A DNA stretch of 64,000 bases from Cyanosarcina radialis HA8281-LM2. Its GTDB lineage: Bacteria; Cyanobacteriota; Cyanobacteriia; Cyanobacteriales; CCAP-1448. The position numbers were made by a program, and so were the translations under genes. Below, piece after piece: positions 7,543 to 16,191 of this stretch. The first letter of the stretch is position 1. Each line of letters starts with the position of its first letter. The notes beneath the pieces were generated by a model, which was not told the origin of the DNA, did not search any database, and worked only from the letters and a program-made list of their open reading frames with translations. The DNA lies in NCBI GenBank assembly GCA_019359615.1, contig JAHHHA010000014.1:1-64000 (forward strand), given 5' to 3'.

Positions 7543-8553
7543 TCAATTGCCATCGCTAACGCCCCACTGAAATTCCATTGCTTGAATTGCTCTCATCAAA
7601 GCTGAAAGTTCGATCGCCGAACCAATCGGTGCTAAGTCGCGATCGAGTATTTCTCTAGCAGTTGCCAAATTTTTACTACCTTTAGCTTCGCCCGTGTGAA
7701 AAACTAAGCGATCGATTCCTGCCATCCGAGCCGCCAAAAGTTGCAAAAGCGCCATCAAAATGCGATTCCCGCCGTAAGCCCCGCACCCCCAGAATCCCGT
7801 CTGGACGATCGCCGCTGCTGAAGTCGAATGCGAGGAGGACTCGATCTGGGCGGCTGAAAATCCCGTAAATGCGGTTACTAAAATGTATTCAATTTCTCGA
7901 TCGGTATAAGAGCCATAACCTCCAGGAGGCGCTTCGATAGCCACGATATTAGAGATAGTCGGAGGATCGAGAGCAGTTGTTGCTAATTGAATCGCTTCTG
8001 GTGTGGCGCGGGCAAAGTTATTACCGTAAAGTCCAAATGGTCGTCCTAAATCGGCATTAATATCGGTAGAGATCGCGCACCGCCGTTCGACTCCATAAAT
8101 AGTGACTGGTGTTGGTTGACTAGATTCTACGGTTAGAGGCTCAATTTTTGCATCTAGCAGTTCTTCTCGCAGCGAACCGAGTGCGGGGTGTTCGACTACC
8201 TGCATCTCATCTTGAGCGAATAGCGGCCCGCCGTAAGCGCAGAAAAGATCGGAATGGGCAAAATTTAGATACCACTCCACCTGGGTGCTATTTTGGTTAG
8301 ACGGTTCGTACCCAAAGTAGCCCGTTCGTTCTTCCAATTTAGTGCGATCGTCTGAGTTAATAAAGATCTCTGGTAATGGCATTGCCCGCCATCGCGCAAA
8401 TACGATTTCGCCGCTGTGAGTACAACTGGGCGGACAAGCGATCTGATAAGCAATTTTTTTATTTTTGTTTTTTAACTTTGGCGGATAAGAATCCACCAAT
8501 GTCTGGGCCTTAAATGCGTGGCGGCAGATCGGCGTATTTAAAGATTCTTCCAT
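7543..8553 (-). CDS. Poly(ADP-ribose) glycohydrolase-like protein
   Basis: A 336-residue protein with two PARG-type signatures. The segment AYGGPLFAQDEMQ (about 106-118) corresponds to the GGG...QEE loop of PARG, with D-E in place of E-E, so the catalytic second glutamate is kept. TGFWGCGAYGGNRILMALLQ (about 252-271) matches the PARG GNWGCGAFGG helix that binds the diphosphate. PARG enzymes remove ADP-ribose polymers; the bacterial substrate is unknown. ATG at 8553 is chosen because AGGAAAGG lies just upstream; a TTG at 8580 is possible. A 77-residue gene lies 36 bp upstream in the same direction and may be co-transcribed. The divergent active-site loop lowers certainty. Confidence 0.65.
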   Translation of the reverse strand: MEESLNTPICRHAFKAQTLVDSYPPKLKNKNKKIAYQIACPPSCTHSGEIVFARWRAMPLPEIFINSDDRTKLEERTGYFGYEPSNQNSTQVEWYLNFAHSDLFCAYGGPLFAQDEMQVVEHPALGSLREELLDAKIEPLTVESSQPTPVTIYGVERRCAISTDINADLGRPFGLYGNNFARATPEAIQLATTALDPPTISNIVAIEAPPGGYGSYTDREIEYILVTAFTGFSAAQIESSSHSTSAAAIVQTGFWGCGAYGGNRILMALLQLLAARMAGIDRLVFHTGEAKGSKNLATAREILDRDLAPIGSAIELSALMRAIQAMEFQWGVSDGN

Positions 8554-8589
8554 CACCCTTTCCTGATAGAGCGATCGCAAAAAGCACGA

Positions 8590-8823
8590 CTAGGAAAAAT
8601 TGGTCCAAGCTTGAGCCACTAGGTCGCTCAGCCAACGCCTTTGTTTCAGGTCGAGTACCCCATCCTCGGCTAAGACTTCAGCGGTTAGATCGTCTAAAGA
8701 TTGACCTTGAGAGCGAGCGTTCTCAATTACACCTGCGATCGCTGTTGCCACTAACTCAGCATCCACCCGTTGCTGGCGCGGGTCAGAAATTTCTTGGATA
8801 TTTGCTGGGATGGGATAATTCAT
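8590..8823 (-). CDS. Small hypothetical protein, upstream of PARG-like gene
   Basis: A 77-residue, mostly alpha-helical, soluble protein without recognised domain. It starts MNYPIPANIQEISDPRQQRV and contains two acidic helices (SLDDLTAEVLAEDGVLDL). It precedes the PARG-like gene by 36 bp on the same strand, so a shared transcript is likely. I cannot assign a function; similar short proteins occur in other cyanobacteria as far as I recall. Confidence 0.65.
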   Translation of the reverse strand: MNYPIPANIQEISDPRQQRVDAELVATAIAGVIENARSQGQSLDDLTAEVLAEDGVLDLKQRRWLSDLVAQAWTNFS

Positions 8824-8984
8824 AGCATTGACACCAGATTAGGGATTAAATTAATAAAGATGAAGATAAGTGTAAAGTTTGTTGACGAATTCTCAGAATT
8901 TTTAGTAATCGCCATCATAGCGTACTTTGAACTATAGTCAACTACCAATTTGGCCGGATTTAATCAAATCTTCAAATCTTCACA

Positions 8985-11087
8985 ATGAAACAACTCCTTT
9001 ACTTAGAAATTCCGACTCCAGATGTAGATGCTGTTCGTCTTTGGTTGCAGCAAGAATGGCGATCGGAAGTAGAAAAGAAAAATATTACACCTGATGGTAT
9101 TCGCTTGCAATTAGCTAGTTATAGTAGCGATGAAATTAATACATCCTCCTTAGGAAAGATTCCCGAAATCTCGATCTTTGTTTGGTCGGTACAAAGAACC
9201 ACTTATCTCAAAGCTTTTCGCTGGTACGATCGCTCGATCCCTAGAGAACAACAAATAATTCAAAAATTGACCGCCGATCTGAGAGCGCAGTTTCCTCAAG
9301 AGTACCCAGAACCGCCAGCGATCGATCTATCTGGGCAGACAATCTTTGAAGCGTTAGCCCCCCATTACCCTCTCACCGTCCGGTACTTTCAAAAAATGCC
9401 CAATGGGGAATACGATCTCAACCGCGTCTATTGGTGGGAGAAGCGTTGGCGCGAAAGCGTCAGGAATCCCCAGCAGCCGAAGCAGGTAGTGTTTAAGGGA
9501 GATGGGGAGATGGGGAGATGGGGAGATGGGGAGAACTTTACCCCATCTTCCACTTACGATCTGATCTACATCGGCGGGGCATTGGGAGTCGTCCACGCAG
9601 CGGTGATGGCGCGGTTGGGTTATCGAGTGCTGCTGCTAGAACGGTTGCCTTTCGGCCGGATGAATCGGGAATGGAATATTTCTCGCCGCGAGTTTCAAAG
9701 CTTAATCGATTTGGGTTTGTTTTCACCAGCAGAGTTTGAAAGCGTTATTGCTAGAGAGTATATAGATGGGTTTAGTAAGTTTTTTGATGGTAATAATCCC
9801 AGCCATTTGCGATCGCCCGTATTGCACACGCCGACAGTTTTGAATATCGGGCTAGATGCAGATAAGTTTTTGCGAGTCTGCGGTGAAAAACTCAAAGCTG
9901 CTGGCGGCGAGATTTGGGACGAAACGGAGTTTATCAGGGCTGATGTCGAACCTACCCAGGTAGTAGTTACAGCTACACACCTACCAACTCAAAGCGATCG
10001 CCAAGCTACTGGCAGGCTGTTAGTCGATGCCATGGGCACGGCTTCGCCGATTGCTTGGCAGTTAAATGGCATTCGCGCCTTCGATAGCGTTTGTCCGACG
10101 GTAGGCGCTGCGATCGCTAGTGGATTTGAACCTGGCGTTTGGGATTCTAACTATGGCGACGTGCTGTACAGTCACGGGGATATCTCGCGAGGCAGACAGC
10201 TAATTTGGGAGCTATTTCCCGGCGCTGACGAGGAAATTACGATTTATTTGTTCCACTACCATCAAGTACATCCCGATAATCCCGGCTCGCTCCTGGAGAT
10301 GTATGAAGACTTCTTTGCCATTTTGCCGGAGTATCGTCGTTGCGACCTCGATAAACTGGTATGGCGCAAACCCACATTTGGCTATATTCCAGGTCATTTT
10401 AGCGTTGGGAGTAGCGATCGCACCGTGGCATTCGATCGCACTATTGCCATTGGAGATGCAGCTTCTTTGCAATCGCCTTTGATCTTTACCGGATTTGGCT
10501 CTTTGGTGCGCAATCTGCCGCGATTGACAACTTTGTTAGATACAGCCCTCAAATATGACTTGTTAGATGCAAGTTCTTTGAATCAAATTAATGCGTTTCA
10601 AAGTAATGTTTCTGTCACCTGGCTGTTTTCCAAAGGGATGATGGTGCCAACTCATTCATACTTACCGCCGGAACGGATTAATGCTACTCTCAATACCTTC
10701 TTTGGCCTTTTGGCTGACGAACCTCCAGAAGTCGCAGATACCTTTATTAAAGATCGAACCGATTGGCTGACCTTCAATCGCTTGGCGCTCAAAGCCGCCA
10801 GCAGAAATCCTGCCTTACTGCTATGGATTTTAAAAGTTGTTAGTTGGAAAGATATCTGGCGTTGGTTGGGTAGCTATCTCAATTTCACGATTTACGCCTT
10901 AATTAGTTGGTTGCTGGTTGGTTGGTTCCCAGCATTAGTGCAAAAGCTGCAACCTTGGTTAGTTAAGCGGTTCCCTCGGTTGTGGTTTTGGTTGTTAGTT
11001 AAAAGTTATGCGATCGCTGATGGGATGGGGCGCAATCGGCAGCCAATTCCTCAAATGACTGCACGACTGAGCGGAAGCCAAACTTAG
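8985..11087 (+). CDS. cruA: CruA-type lycopene cyclase (FAD-dependent)
   Basis: A 700-residue flavoprotein of the CruA/CruP family, which cyclises lycopene to beta-carotene in cyanobacteria lacking CrtL. An N-terminal domain of about 170 residues precedes the dinucleotide fold YDLIYIGGALGVVHAA and the family block NREWNISRREF. Further family blocks are ELFPGADEEITIYLF, the FAD site TIAIGDAASLQSPLIFTGFG, and a hydrophobic C terminus (about 630-680) probably associating with membrane. CruA versus its paralogue CruP is judged from length and remains open. Odd: 9497-9535 holds four copies of the octamer GGGGAGAT in frame, encoding GDGEMGRWGDGE between the N-terminal domain and the FAD fold. Confidence 0.72.
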   Translation: MKQLLYLEIPTPDVDAVRLWLQQEWRSEVEKKNITPDGIRLQLASYSSDEINTSSLGKIPEISIFVWSVQRTTYLKAFRWYDRSIPREQQIIQKLTADLRAQFPQEYPEPPAIDLSGQTIFEALAPHYPLTVRYFQKMPNGEYDLNRVYWWEKRWRESVRNPQQPKQVVFKGDGEMGRWGDGENFTPSSTYDLIYIGGALGVVHAAVMARLGYRVLLLERLPFGRMNREWNISRREFQSLIDLGLFSPAEFESVIAREYIDGFSKFFDGNNPSHLRSPVLHTPTVLNIGLDADKFLRVCGEKLKAAGGEIWDETEFIRADVEPTQVVVTATHLPTQSDRQATGRLLVDAMGTASPIAWQLNGIRAFDSVCPTVGAAIASGFEPGVWDSNYGDVLYSHGDISRGRQLIWELFPGADEEITIYLFHYHQVHPDNPGSLLEMYEDFFAILPEYRRCDLDKLVWRKPTFGYIPGHFSVGSSDRTVAFDRTIAIGDAASLQSPLIFTGFGSLVRNLPRLTTLLDTALKYDLLDASSLNQINAFQSNVSVTWLFSKGMMVPTHSYLPPERINATLNTFFGLLADEPPEVADTFIKDRTDWLTFNRLALKAASRNPALLLWILKVVSWKDIWRWLGSYLNFTIYALISWLLVGWFPALVQKLQPWLVKRFPRLWFWLLVKSYAIADGMGRNRQPIPQMTARLSGSQT
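9497..9535. repeat. In-frame octamer tandem repeat inside cruA
   Basis: Four to five copies of GGGGAGAT, the same word as the CCCCATCT arrays at 44767-44820 and 53587-53640 in intergenic DNA. Because 8 nt x 3 is 24 nt the repeat encodes an eight-residue cycle (GDGEMGRW). It sits at an inter-domain boundary, where an insertion can be tolerated. Confidence 0.9.
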
Positions 11088-11144
11088 GTTACAGGTAGAT
11101 AGCGATATAGCATTGAAGTACATTCTTGTGGGATAGGCTTCTAG

Positions 11145-11357
11145 CCATTGGTGTCAACTTAGGGCTAGAGCCATTGCTGTACCTCGATCTTCAGCCCCAA
11201 CCGCCAGGGGTTCAAAACCCCTGGATAATAGCACAAGTCCATTAAAATGGACTAAGCGTGACTATATTTAGTCCTCTGAGCGAGGACTTTAGCTTTGAGG
11301 CAGGGGTTTTCAACCCCTGACGGATGAAGGCTTTGACCGTTAACTTGACACCAATGG
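11145..11357. mobile_element. MITE-like element with inverted termini and target duplication
   Basis: A 213-bp non-coding segment. Its ends are 17-bp inverted repeats with one mismatch (CCATTGGTGTCAACTTA at 11145-11161 and TAACTTGACACCAATGG at 11341-11357). Both ends are flanked by CTTCTAG (11138-11144 and 11358-11364), or GGCTTCTAG if two terminal bases are counted as target, which looks like a 7-9 bp target site duplication. The interior carries four perfect short hairpins: 11204-11224, 11236-11253, 11270-11288 and 11301-11319. There is no credible ORF, so movement would need a transposase elsewhere. It fills the gap between cruA and the acyl-CoA dehydrogenase gene. Confidence 0.8.
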
Positions 11358-11450
11358 CTTCTAGTTTGTCCCAGAGGGTACTGGTAGAGACACAAAATTT
11401 CGCGTCTCTACACTACCAAAGTTTAACCGACTCTCAACCTCGCCCCGAAC

Positions 11451-12605
11451 CTACAAACAAGACATATCCCACCCCAAGGCCAGTTGACCTGACAACTGGC
11501 GCTGCGCTTCCTGCCGTAATGGGTGATAGCGGACTCCCTGCAAGTCGCGGAACAATTTCTCTAAACCCAAGTGGCGATAAAATGCACTTCCTCCAGCAAT
11601 TTCCATCGCTAGATCGGCTACGCTCAGAACCGCTTCAGCAACGAGCGTTCGTCCCGTCATGGTTTCATTGGTGGTTTCAAAACCAGGTTGGCTCACCTCG
11701 GCAGTAGAAATCATGTGCTGCAATGCTAGCTTGGCAGCCATTAATTCGTTGTCTAAACCTCCCACCATGTAGCACAGATGCTCGTCGGTGCGACGCTTCA
11801 TCGCCAGTTGAATTGCGCGATCGCGGGCTGCTTCTGCCACTCCCAGGTAAACGGAATAAATCAACGGGATGGCTACCATCGAGATCAGATGGAAAATAAA
11901 ATGCCATTTTCCTCGTTCTCGTCGTAAAGCAATGGCCGCATCCGGGACAAAAACATTGGAGAGGACGACATCGTGAGAACCCGATCCTCGCATTCCCATG
12001 GCTTTCCAGGTGGGTTCGATCGCTACTCCCGCTGCGTTGAGCGGAACGGCAAAATGCAGCACTGTCGCTCCCTGTTCTGGGTCTTGATAAACCGCACTCG
12101 TCATTAACAAATTGCCGGACAGAGCGCCGCTGGCAAATGCTTTGCGAGCCGTCACCAGAAATCCACCCTCGACCTTAATTGCCGTACCGCCGCTCTCTAA
12201 CCAATCCGAGCCGCCACTACTAACGAGCGTTATTTGCTCCATCGCTACTCGTTTGAGCAATCCTTCTACGGGCGCATTTTGATGCTGCCATCGCCAAGTA
12301 GGAATCGCTACTTGATGGGCGTGCATGGAAAACACCAGAGCCGTCGAACTGCTGTAACGTCCCAAGATCCGCAGCACGGCACAGAGATCGCTAAAGCTAG
12401 CCCCACCGCCGCCTAATTCGATCGGCACTCCTGCGGCTGTCAGTCCAGATGATTTCAAGCGGGCAATGTTATCGGCAACAAATAAATCTCCTTCATCTGC
12501 TTCTACTTCCTTAACAGCAAACTCCTTGCCCAAAGATTCTGCTAAAGATAACCAATCTATTTTTGCTCTCGTTGCTGGTTGGATTATCGGTTCGGTCTGT
12601 AACAT
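11451..12605 (-). CDS. Acyl-CoA dehydrogenase family flavoprotein
   Basis: A 384-residue protein with acyl-CoA dehydrogenase architecture: N-terminal helical domain (GVPIELGGGGASFSDL), beta domain with FAD-contact segment LVSSGGSDWLESGG and the KAMGMRGSGSHDV motif typical of the DszC/SfnB-like branch, and a C-terminal helical domain ending HLGLEKLFRDLQGVRYHPL. This branch includes FMN/FAD monooxygenases as well as true dehydrogenases, so the reaction is open. ATG at 12605 is selected because AAGGAAG lies about 8 nt upstream; an ATG at 12635 is also in frame. It is divergent from an HxlR regulator, which probably controls it. Confidence 0.85.
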   Translation of the reverse strand: MLQTEPIIQPATRAKIDWLSLAESLGKEFAVKEVEADEGDLFVADNIARLKSSGLTAAGVPIELGGGGASFSDLCAVLRILGRYSSSTALVFSMHAHQVAIPTWRWQHQNAPVEGLLKRVAMEQITLVSSGGSDWLESGGTAIKVEGGFLVTARKAFASGALSGNLLMTSAVYQDPEQGATVLHFAVPLNAAGVAIEPTWKAMGMRGSGSHDVVLSNVFVPDAAIALRRERGKWHFIFHLISMVAIPLIYSVYLGVAEAARDRAIQLAMKRRTDEHLCYMVGGLDNELMAAKLALQHMISTAEVSQPGFETTNETMTGRTLVAEAVLSVADLAMEIAGGSAFYRHLGLEKLFRDLQGVRYHPLRQEAQRQLSGQLALGWDMSCL

Positions 12606-12783
12606 GAGATATCTTCCTTTTATAGCGATCGACATTTACATAGATATGTGAGATAGCCCCCAAAAATGCAGTTCTCTGAATTGAGAATTGCTATTAAGTC
12701 TTGTTATGCTTCCATTCTGAATTGCCCGATCGAGTGTTACAAGTTCAATATCTGAACCTGTTTTTTACCTCCCTAGAGGCGCT
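12606..12783. promoter_or_regulatory. Divergent promoter region, acyl-CoA dehydrogenase / HxlR
   Basis: 178 bp between two genes reading apart. HxlR-type regulators usually bind their own promoter region and that of the divergent target, so operators are expected here. I see no clear long palindrome; TTGAGAATTGCTATTAAGT lies near 12680. Assignment rests on gene arrangement. Confidence 0.4.
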
Positions 12784-13545
12784 ATGAGAAAGGGTTACGG
12801 TCAATTCTGTCCGGTGGCCAAGGCTGCTGAAGTAATCGGCGATCGCTGGAACCTGTTGGTGTTGCGAGAAATGCTTTATGGCAATCGCTACTTTAATGAC
12901 ATCAGCCGAGGAGTGCCATTGATGTCTCGCGCCCTGCTGTCGCAACGGCTCAAAGAACTTGAGAAGTTGGCAGTAATAGTCAGCCAGGAAAAAGAAACCG
13001 GCCAAGGATATGAGTACCTACTTACCCCTGCTGGAGAAGCCCTGCGGCCGATCGTTGAGGCTATGGGAGTTTGGGCGCAACAATGGGGCAGCGAACAAAT
13101 TGCCCCAGAGGATTTGGATGATGCTTTATTGATGTGGGGCACGAGACGGCGAATTAATCTTGAGGCAGTGCCCGCGCGAAAACTAGTGCTTCAGTTTGAT
13201 TTCCGAGGGTTAACTAAAGGGCGTAAAACTCAGCGCAGTTGGTGGCTGGTAATTGAAGATGGAGATGTGGATGTGTGCCTAAAAAATCCAGGTTTTGAGG
13301 TTGATGTTTTAATATCGGCCGAACTGAGTGCGTTTACTCATATCTGGATGGGCTATGCTCCTCTAAATTCCGCTCTCGATCGAGGAACCGTTTATTTTGA
13401 GGGCGATCGCGAGCTGGTACGTCAAGTGCCAACCTGGTTGTATCTCAATGGCGAATGGCGTTATGGCATGGGAATCGATCTTTCGGCATCGATCCAATCT
13501 TACGATCGTGGGGTTACAGATTGCAGTGAAGTTCCTGTTCCTTAG
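12784..13545 (+). CDS. HxlR family transcriptional regulator with extra C-terminal domain
   Basis: A 253-residue DNA-binding protein. Residues 1-100 are an HxlR winged helix, with the conserved early cysteine (GQFCPVAKAAEVIGDRWN), the recognition region SRALLSQRLKELE and the wing ending YLLTPAGEAL. HxlR factors often sense aldehydes, thiols or redox state through that cysteine. The remaining 150 residues form a separate domain resembling the SCP2-like sterol-carrier fold found attached to some HxlR proteins, possibly a ligand-binding part. The gene diverges from an acyl-CoA dehydrogenase-like flavoenzyme, its likely target. Confidence 0.88.
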   Translation: MRKGYGQFCPVAKAAEVIGDRWNLLVLREMLYGNRYFNDISRGVPLMSRALLSQRLKELEKLAVIVSQEKETGQGYEYLLTPAGEALRPIVEAMGVWAQQWGSEQIAPEDLDDALLMWGTRRRINLEAVPARKLVLQFDFRGLTKGRKTQRSWWLVIEDGDVDVCLKNPGFEVDVLISAELSAFTHIWMGYAPLNSALDRGTVYFEGDRELVRQVPTWLYLNGEWRYGMGIDLSASIQSYDRGVTDCSEVPVP

Positions 13546-13557
13546 TTCGATTATGAG

Positions 13558-13944
13558 CTATGCAGGGCGATCGGGAAGTTGCTTTCCTTCCCCTGGATTT
13601 TGGTTGGGGAAAATATTTTTTTCTTTCTCAGCCACCATTCTCTCAAAAACTTGCACGGCGGCTTCCTTGGCGGCAGCGTGTAATGCTTGTTGACTCAAAG
13701 CTTCAAGTTTTGCTTCTAAAGCATTAATCTTTGACAGTAATTCAGTTTCTTTCCTGATTCGATCTTTTTCCGATTCCTCTAGTTTATCGCTTAGTCTTTC
13801 TAGCAAATGCTTGAATTCATCTAATGTTTCTTTAGTATACTGTCGCAATTCTTGAAATTGAACTGTATTGGTAACTAACTCTTTATACAGTTCGCCGACT
13901 TTTACCACCAATTCGGCAACTGTTTCCTTCACACCACCTAACAT
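13558..13944 (-). CDS. Coiled-coil hypothetical protein
   Basis: A 128-residue protein dominated by heptad-like helices from about residue 30 to 110 (ETLDEFKHLLERLSDKLEES, LLSKINALEAKLEALSQQAL). It lacks signal peptide or membrane segments. Its start lies 18 bp after the stop of the upstream 225-residue gene on the same strand, so the two are likely one transcript. No family recognised. It could be a partner or a split-off C-terminal part of the upstream protein. Confidence 0.65.
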   Translation of the reverse strand: MLGGVKETVAELVVKVGELYKELVTNTVQFQELRQYTKETLDEFKHLLERLSDKLEESEKDRIRKETELLSKINALEAKLEALSQQALHAAAKEAAVQVFERMVAEKEKNIFPNQNPGEGKQLPDRPA

Positions 13945-13962
13945 ACTTTCTTGCCTTAAGAA

Positions 13963-14640
13963 TTAACTTACTTGAAAGCTTGCTGCCCAATCTCGATATG
14001 CTTTAAGTTCATCCCTATACTGCTCGATAGCTTGTCTTGCAGTCGAACCCTCATTTTGGAGGCGGTCTACACTACCACTCATTTTCTCTAAAACATCCTC
14101 AATATTAGCTAATGCCTTGAAACTACCAGCTTCATAGCTAGCTCTGAGAAACTCTCTGAACTCAGGAGTAGACCTAGAGGCAAAAGAAAAAGCCTTGAGA
14201 AATTCTCCCCAAGCATCAAATATCAGTTGGTAAGTTGATGAATCCGAAGCACCTAAGTCTGGTAAATTGCTTGTAAAAACTTCTTCTCCTAATTTAGCTA
14301 GTCGCCCCCGATCGAAAATTTCTGCACCCGGATCGAGCAAGTGCCAAATTTCTTCGGCTACTGGAGTAGATTTAAAATATTCAAAGACTATTTCTCGCTC
14401 TTTAGTTTCGATCTTTTTTTCCTCATTTGTCTTCAATACTCCGTTTTTATAGAAAAAATCCAAAAAAGCTCTGATGGCAATTTTAAGGCATTTTTCAAAC
14501 GCTATTTGAACTTTGTTATTAAGTACCTGGTTAATATCAACAGCATATTTATTCCCTAAGCCTTTTAGAGCGTCCCTGCTGACATTTACGACAGCAAATT
14601 TAAACTCTTGCTCGTCAAGTACATCAAGTATAGGAACCAT
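13963..14640 (-). CDS. Hypothetical, resembles N-terminal domain of large NACHT-type NTPases
   Basis: A 225-residue helical protein. It reminds me of the N-terminal effector-associated region of large cyanobacterial NACHT/HEAT-repeat ATPases: the segments EEIWHLLDPGAEIFDRGRLA and IFDAWGEFLKAFSFASRS, and EYRDELKAYRDWA-like ends (here QYRDELKAYRDWAASF). No NACHT ATPase follows; instead a 128-residue coiled-coil gene begins 18 bp after. It may be a free-standing signalling domain or the remaining head of a broken NACHT gene. The comparison is from memory and needs a profile search. Confidence 0.5.
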   Translation of the reverse strand: MVPILDVLDEQEFKFAVVNVSRDALKGLGNKYAVDINQVLNNKVQIAFEKCLKIAIRAFLDFFYKNGVLKTNEEKKIETKEREIVFEYFKSTPVAEEIWHLLDPGAEIFDRGRLAKLGEEVFTSNLPDLGASDSSTYQLIFDAWGEFLKAFSFASRSTPEFREFLRASYEAGSFKALANIEDVLEKMSGSVDRLQNEGSTARQAIEQYRDELKAYRDWAASFQVS

Positions 14641-14775
14641 AATCTCATAGCGATCGAGCGATCTTTATAGTTTTACTTATTTAAGGATATCAAATCGGAG
14701 AGTACCGGATCGCCTACTAACTTTATTGCCCTTCAAGTTGCCCAACGATTAGCACGATCTGCGCTAGCTTAGGAA

Positions 14776-16110
14776 TTGAACTGGTTTTTCAAGATTGCCG
14801 TGCTATTCGATCGCTATTCCGTTCTCTTTGTGTCTTTAATTGCTGGCTTCAGCGTATCCTTGACTGCTTGCGAAGGAATCGAGCGTTCTTTGGCCCCCGA
14901 TCCGCAGTTGCAAACTAGCCCTCAAACCCAAACCTTAGTAGAGCTACCTGCTGACTTCCCCAAGGAGATCCCGGTGTATCCCGAATCTCAGTTGCAAGCT
15001 GTCGAGCAAAACGGCCGAAAGATTCGCTGGACGACTGCCGATCCGATTAACTTCGTCCAAAGCTTTTACCAAAAAGAATTTCAAGCTAATGGCTGGCAGA
15101 TAATCGATCGCCCGACTGATGATAGTAGTAACAATTTGGTAGCGCGTCGAAACGACTTGCAAGTTAACTTATCGATCGCTCCCTTCAATCGCACTGCTAC
15201 CCAGACACCTCAACCGACTGCATCCCCAAATATAGAGGCAGTGACAGAATTAGCGATCGAATATAGTCGGGGAACCGACTCGGCGGCTACTCCCCAACCT
15301 GGAGGATCGAACTTTGTCGGGCCCGTCCCCTCTCCCGATGTGGGGATATCTGCTGGCGCAAACGCCTCTACTACTTCTTCTAATTTCAACGATCTCGATA
15401 GCGTCCCAGCCCAAGTGCGTCAATATATCGAAGATTTAGCTGCTTTGGGGGTTCTGACATCGAATGCAGCTAGCCCTAAAAGTGACTCAGCAGTTGCATT
15501 TGAACCAAATAAAACTATTAGTCGTCGCTCGTACGCACGTTGGCTGGTGACAGCTAACAATCAGATTTATGCTAATAGCCCTGGCAAGCAAATTCGATTG
15601 GCATCTCCCACTGCCCAGCCAGCCTTTCAAGACGTTCCCAGTAGCGATCGAGATTTTGCCTTAATTCAAGGATTAGCCGAAGCGGGGTTAATTCCTAGTC
15701 CTTTAAGTGGCAACTCCACGGCCGTTTTGTTTCGCCCCGACGCACCTTTAACGCGGGAAAACCTGCTGTTGTGGAAAGTACCTTTAGATACTCGGCAGGC
15801 GTTACCGAATGCCTCAGTCGATTCGGTAAAGCAAACTTGGGGGTTTCAAGATGCGGCGCGGATCGATCCTTTAGCGTTGCGGGCAGTGTTGGCAGATTTT
15901 CAAAATGGCGAACAGGCAAATATCCGGCGGGCATTTGGATATACGACTCTTTTACAACCGAAAAAAACCGTCACTAGGGCTGAAGCGGCTGCTACCCTTT
16001 GGCACTTTGGCTACCAGGGTGAAGGCATAACCGCCAAAGAAGCTTTGACACCGAAACTACAACCAAGTCCTGCAATTAGCCCCTCAGCAACACCTGAATC
16101 AACACCTTGA
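14776..16110 (+). CDS. SLH-domain-like lipoprotein
   Basis: A 444-residue exported protein. The N terminus is hydrophobic and ends in a lipobox (SLTAC, Cys about residue 32), so the mature protein is probably lipid anchored. Residues 60-130 form a small alpha/beta domain (PIYPESQLQ, FYQKEFQANGWQI) seen in other cyanobacterial SLH proteins. From residue 210 onward there are S-layer-homology-like units (AVRQYIEDLAALGVL-type, RRSYARWLV, FQDVPSSDRDFALIQGLAEAGLI, LTRENLLLWK, VTRAEAAATLWHFG), which bind peptidoglycan-linked polymers. Start is TTG at 14776 after TTAGGA; GTG at 14800 is an alternative that still leaves a signal peptide. Confidence 0.8.
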   Translation: MNWFFKIAVLFDRYSVLFVSLIAGFSVSLTACEGIERSLAPDPQLQTSPQTQTLVELPADFPKEIPVYPESQLQAVEQNGRKIRWTTADPINFVQSFYQKEFQANGWQIIDRPTDDSSNNLVARRNDLQVNLSIAPFNRTATQTPQPTASPNIEAVTELAIEYSRGTDSAATPQPGGSNFVGPVPSPDVGISAGANASTTSSNFNDLDSVPAQVRQYIEDLAALGVLTSNAASPKSDSAVAFEPNKTISRRSYARWLVTANNQIYANSPGKQIRLASPTAQPAFQDVPSSDRDFALIQGLAEAGLIPSPLSGNSTAVLFRPDAPLTRENLLLWKVPLDTRQALPNASVDSVKQTWGFQDAARIDPLALRAVLADFQNGEQANIRRAFGYTTLLQPKKTVTRAEAAATLWHFGYQGEGITAKEALTPKLQPSPAISPSATPESTP

Positions 16111-16191
16111 CCAAAACAATTGTCAGTTCGCAATTCGCAATTCGCAATTAAAAAGCCCAACTAAAAGAAGTACCATAATAAAATTTTTATA

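Noticed and set aside
11324-11707. 127-codon ORF at the right end of the MITE
   Set aside because: It begins inside the element and runs antisense into the acyl-CoA dehydrogenase gene; no family features.
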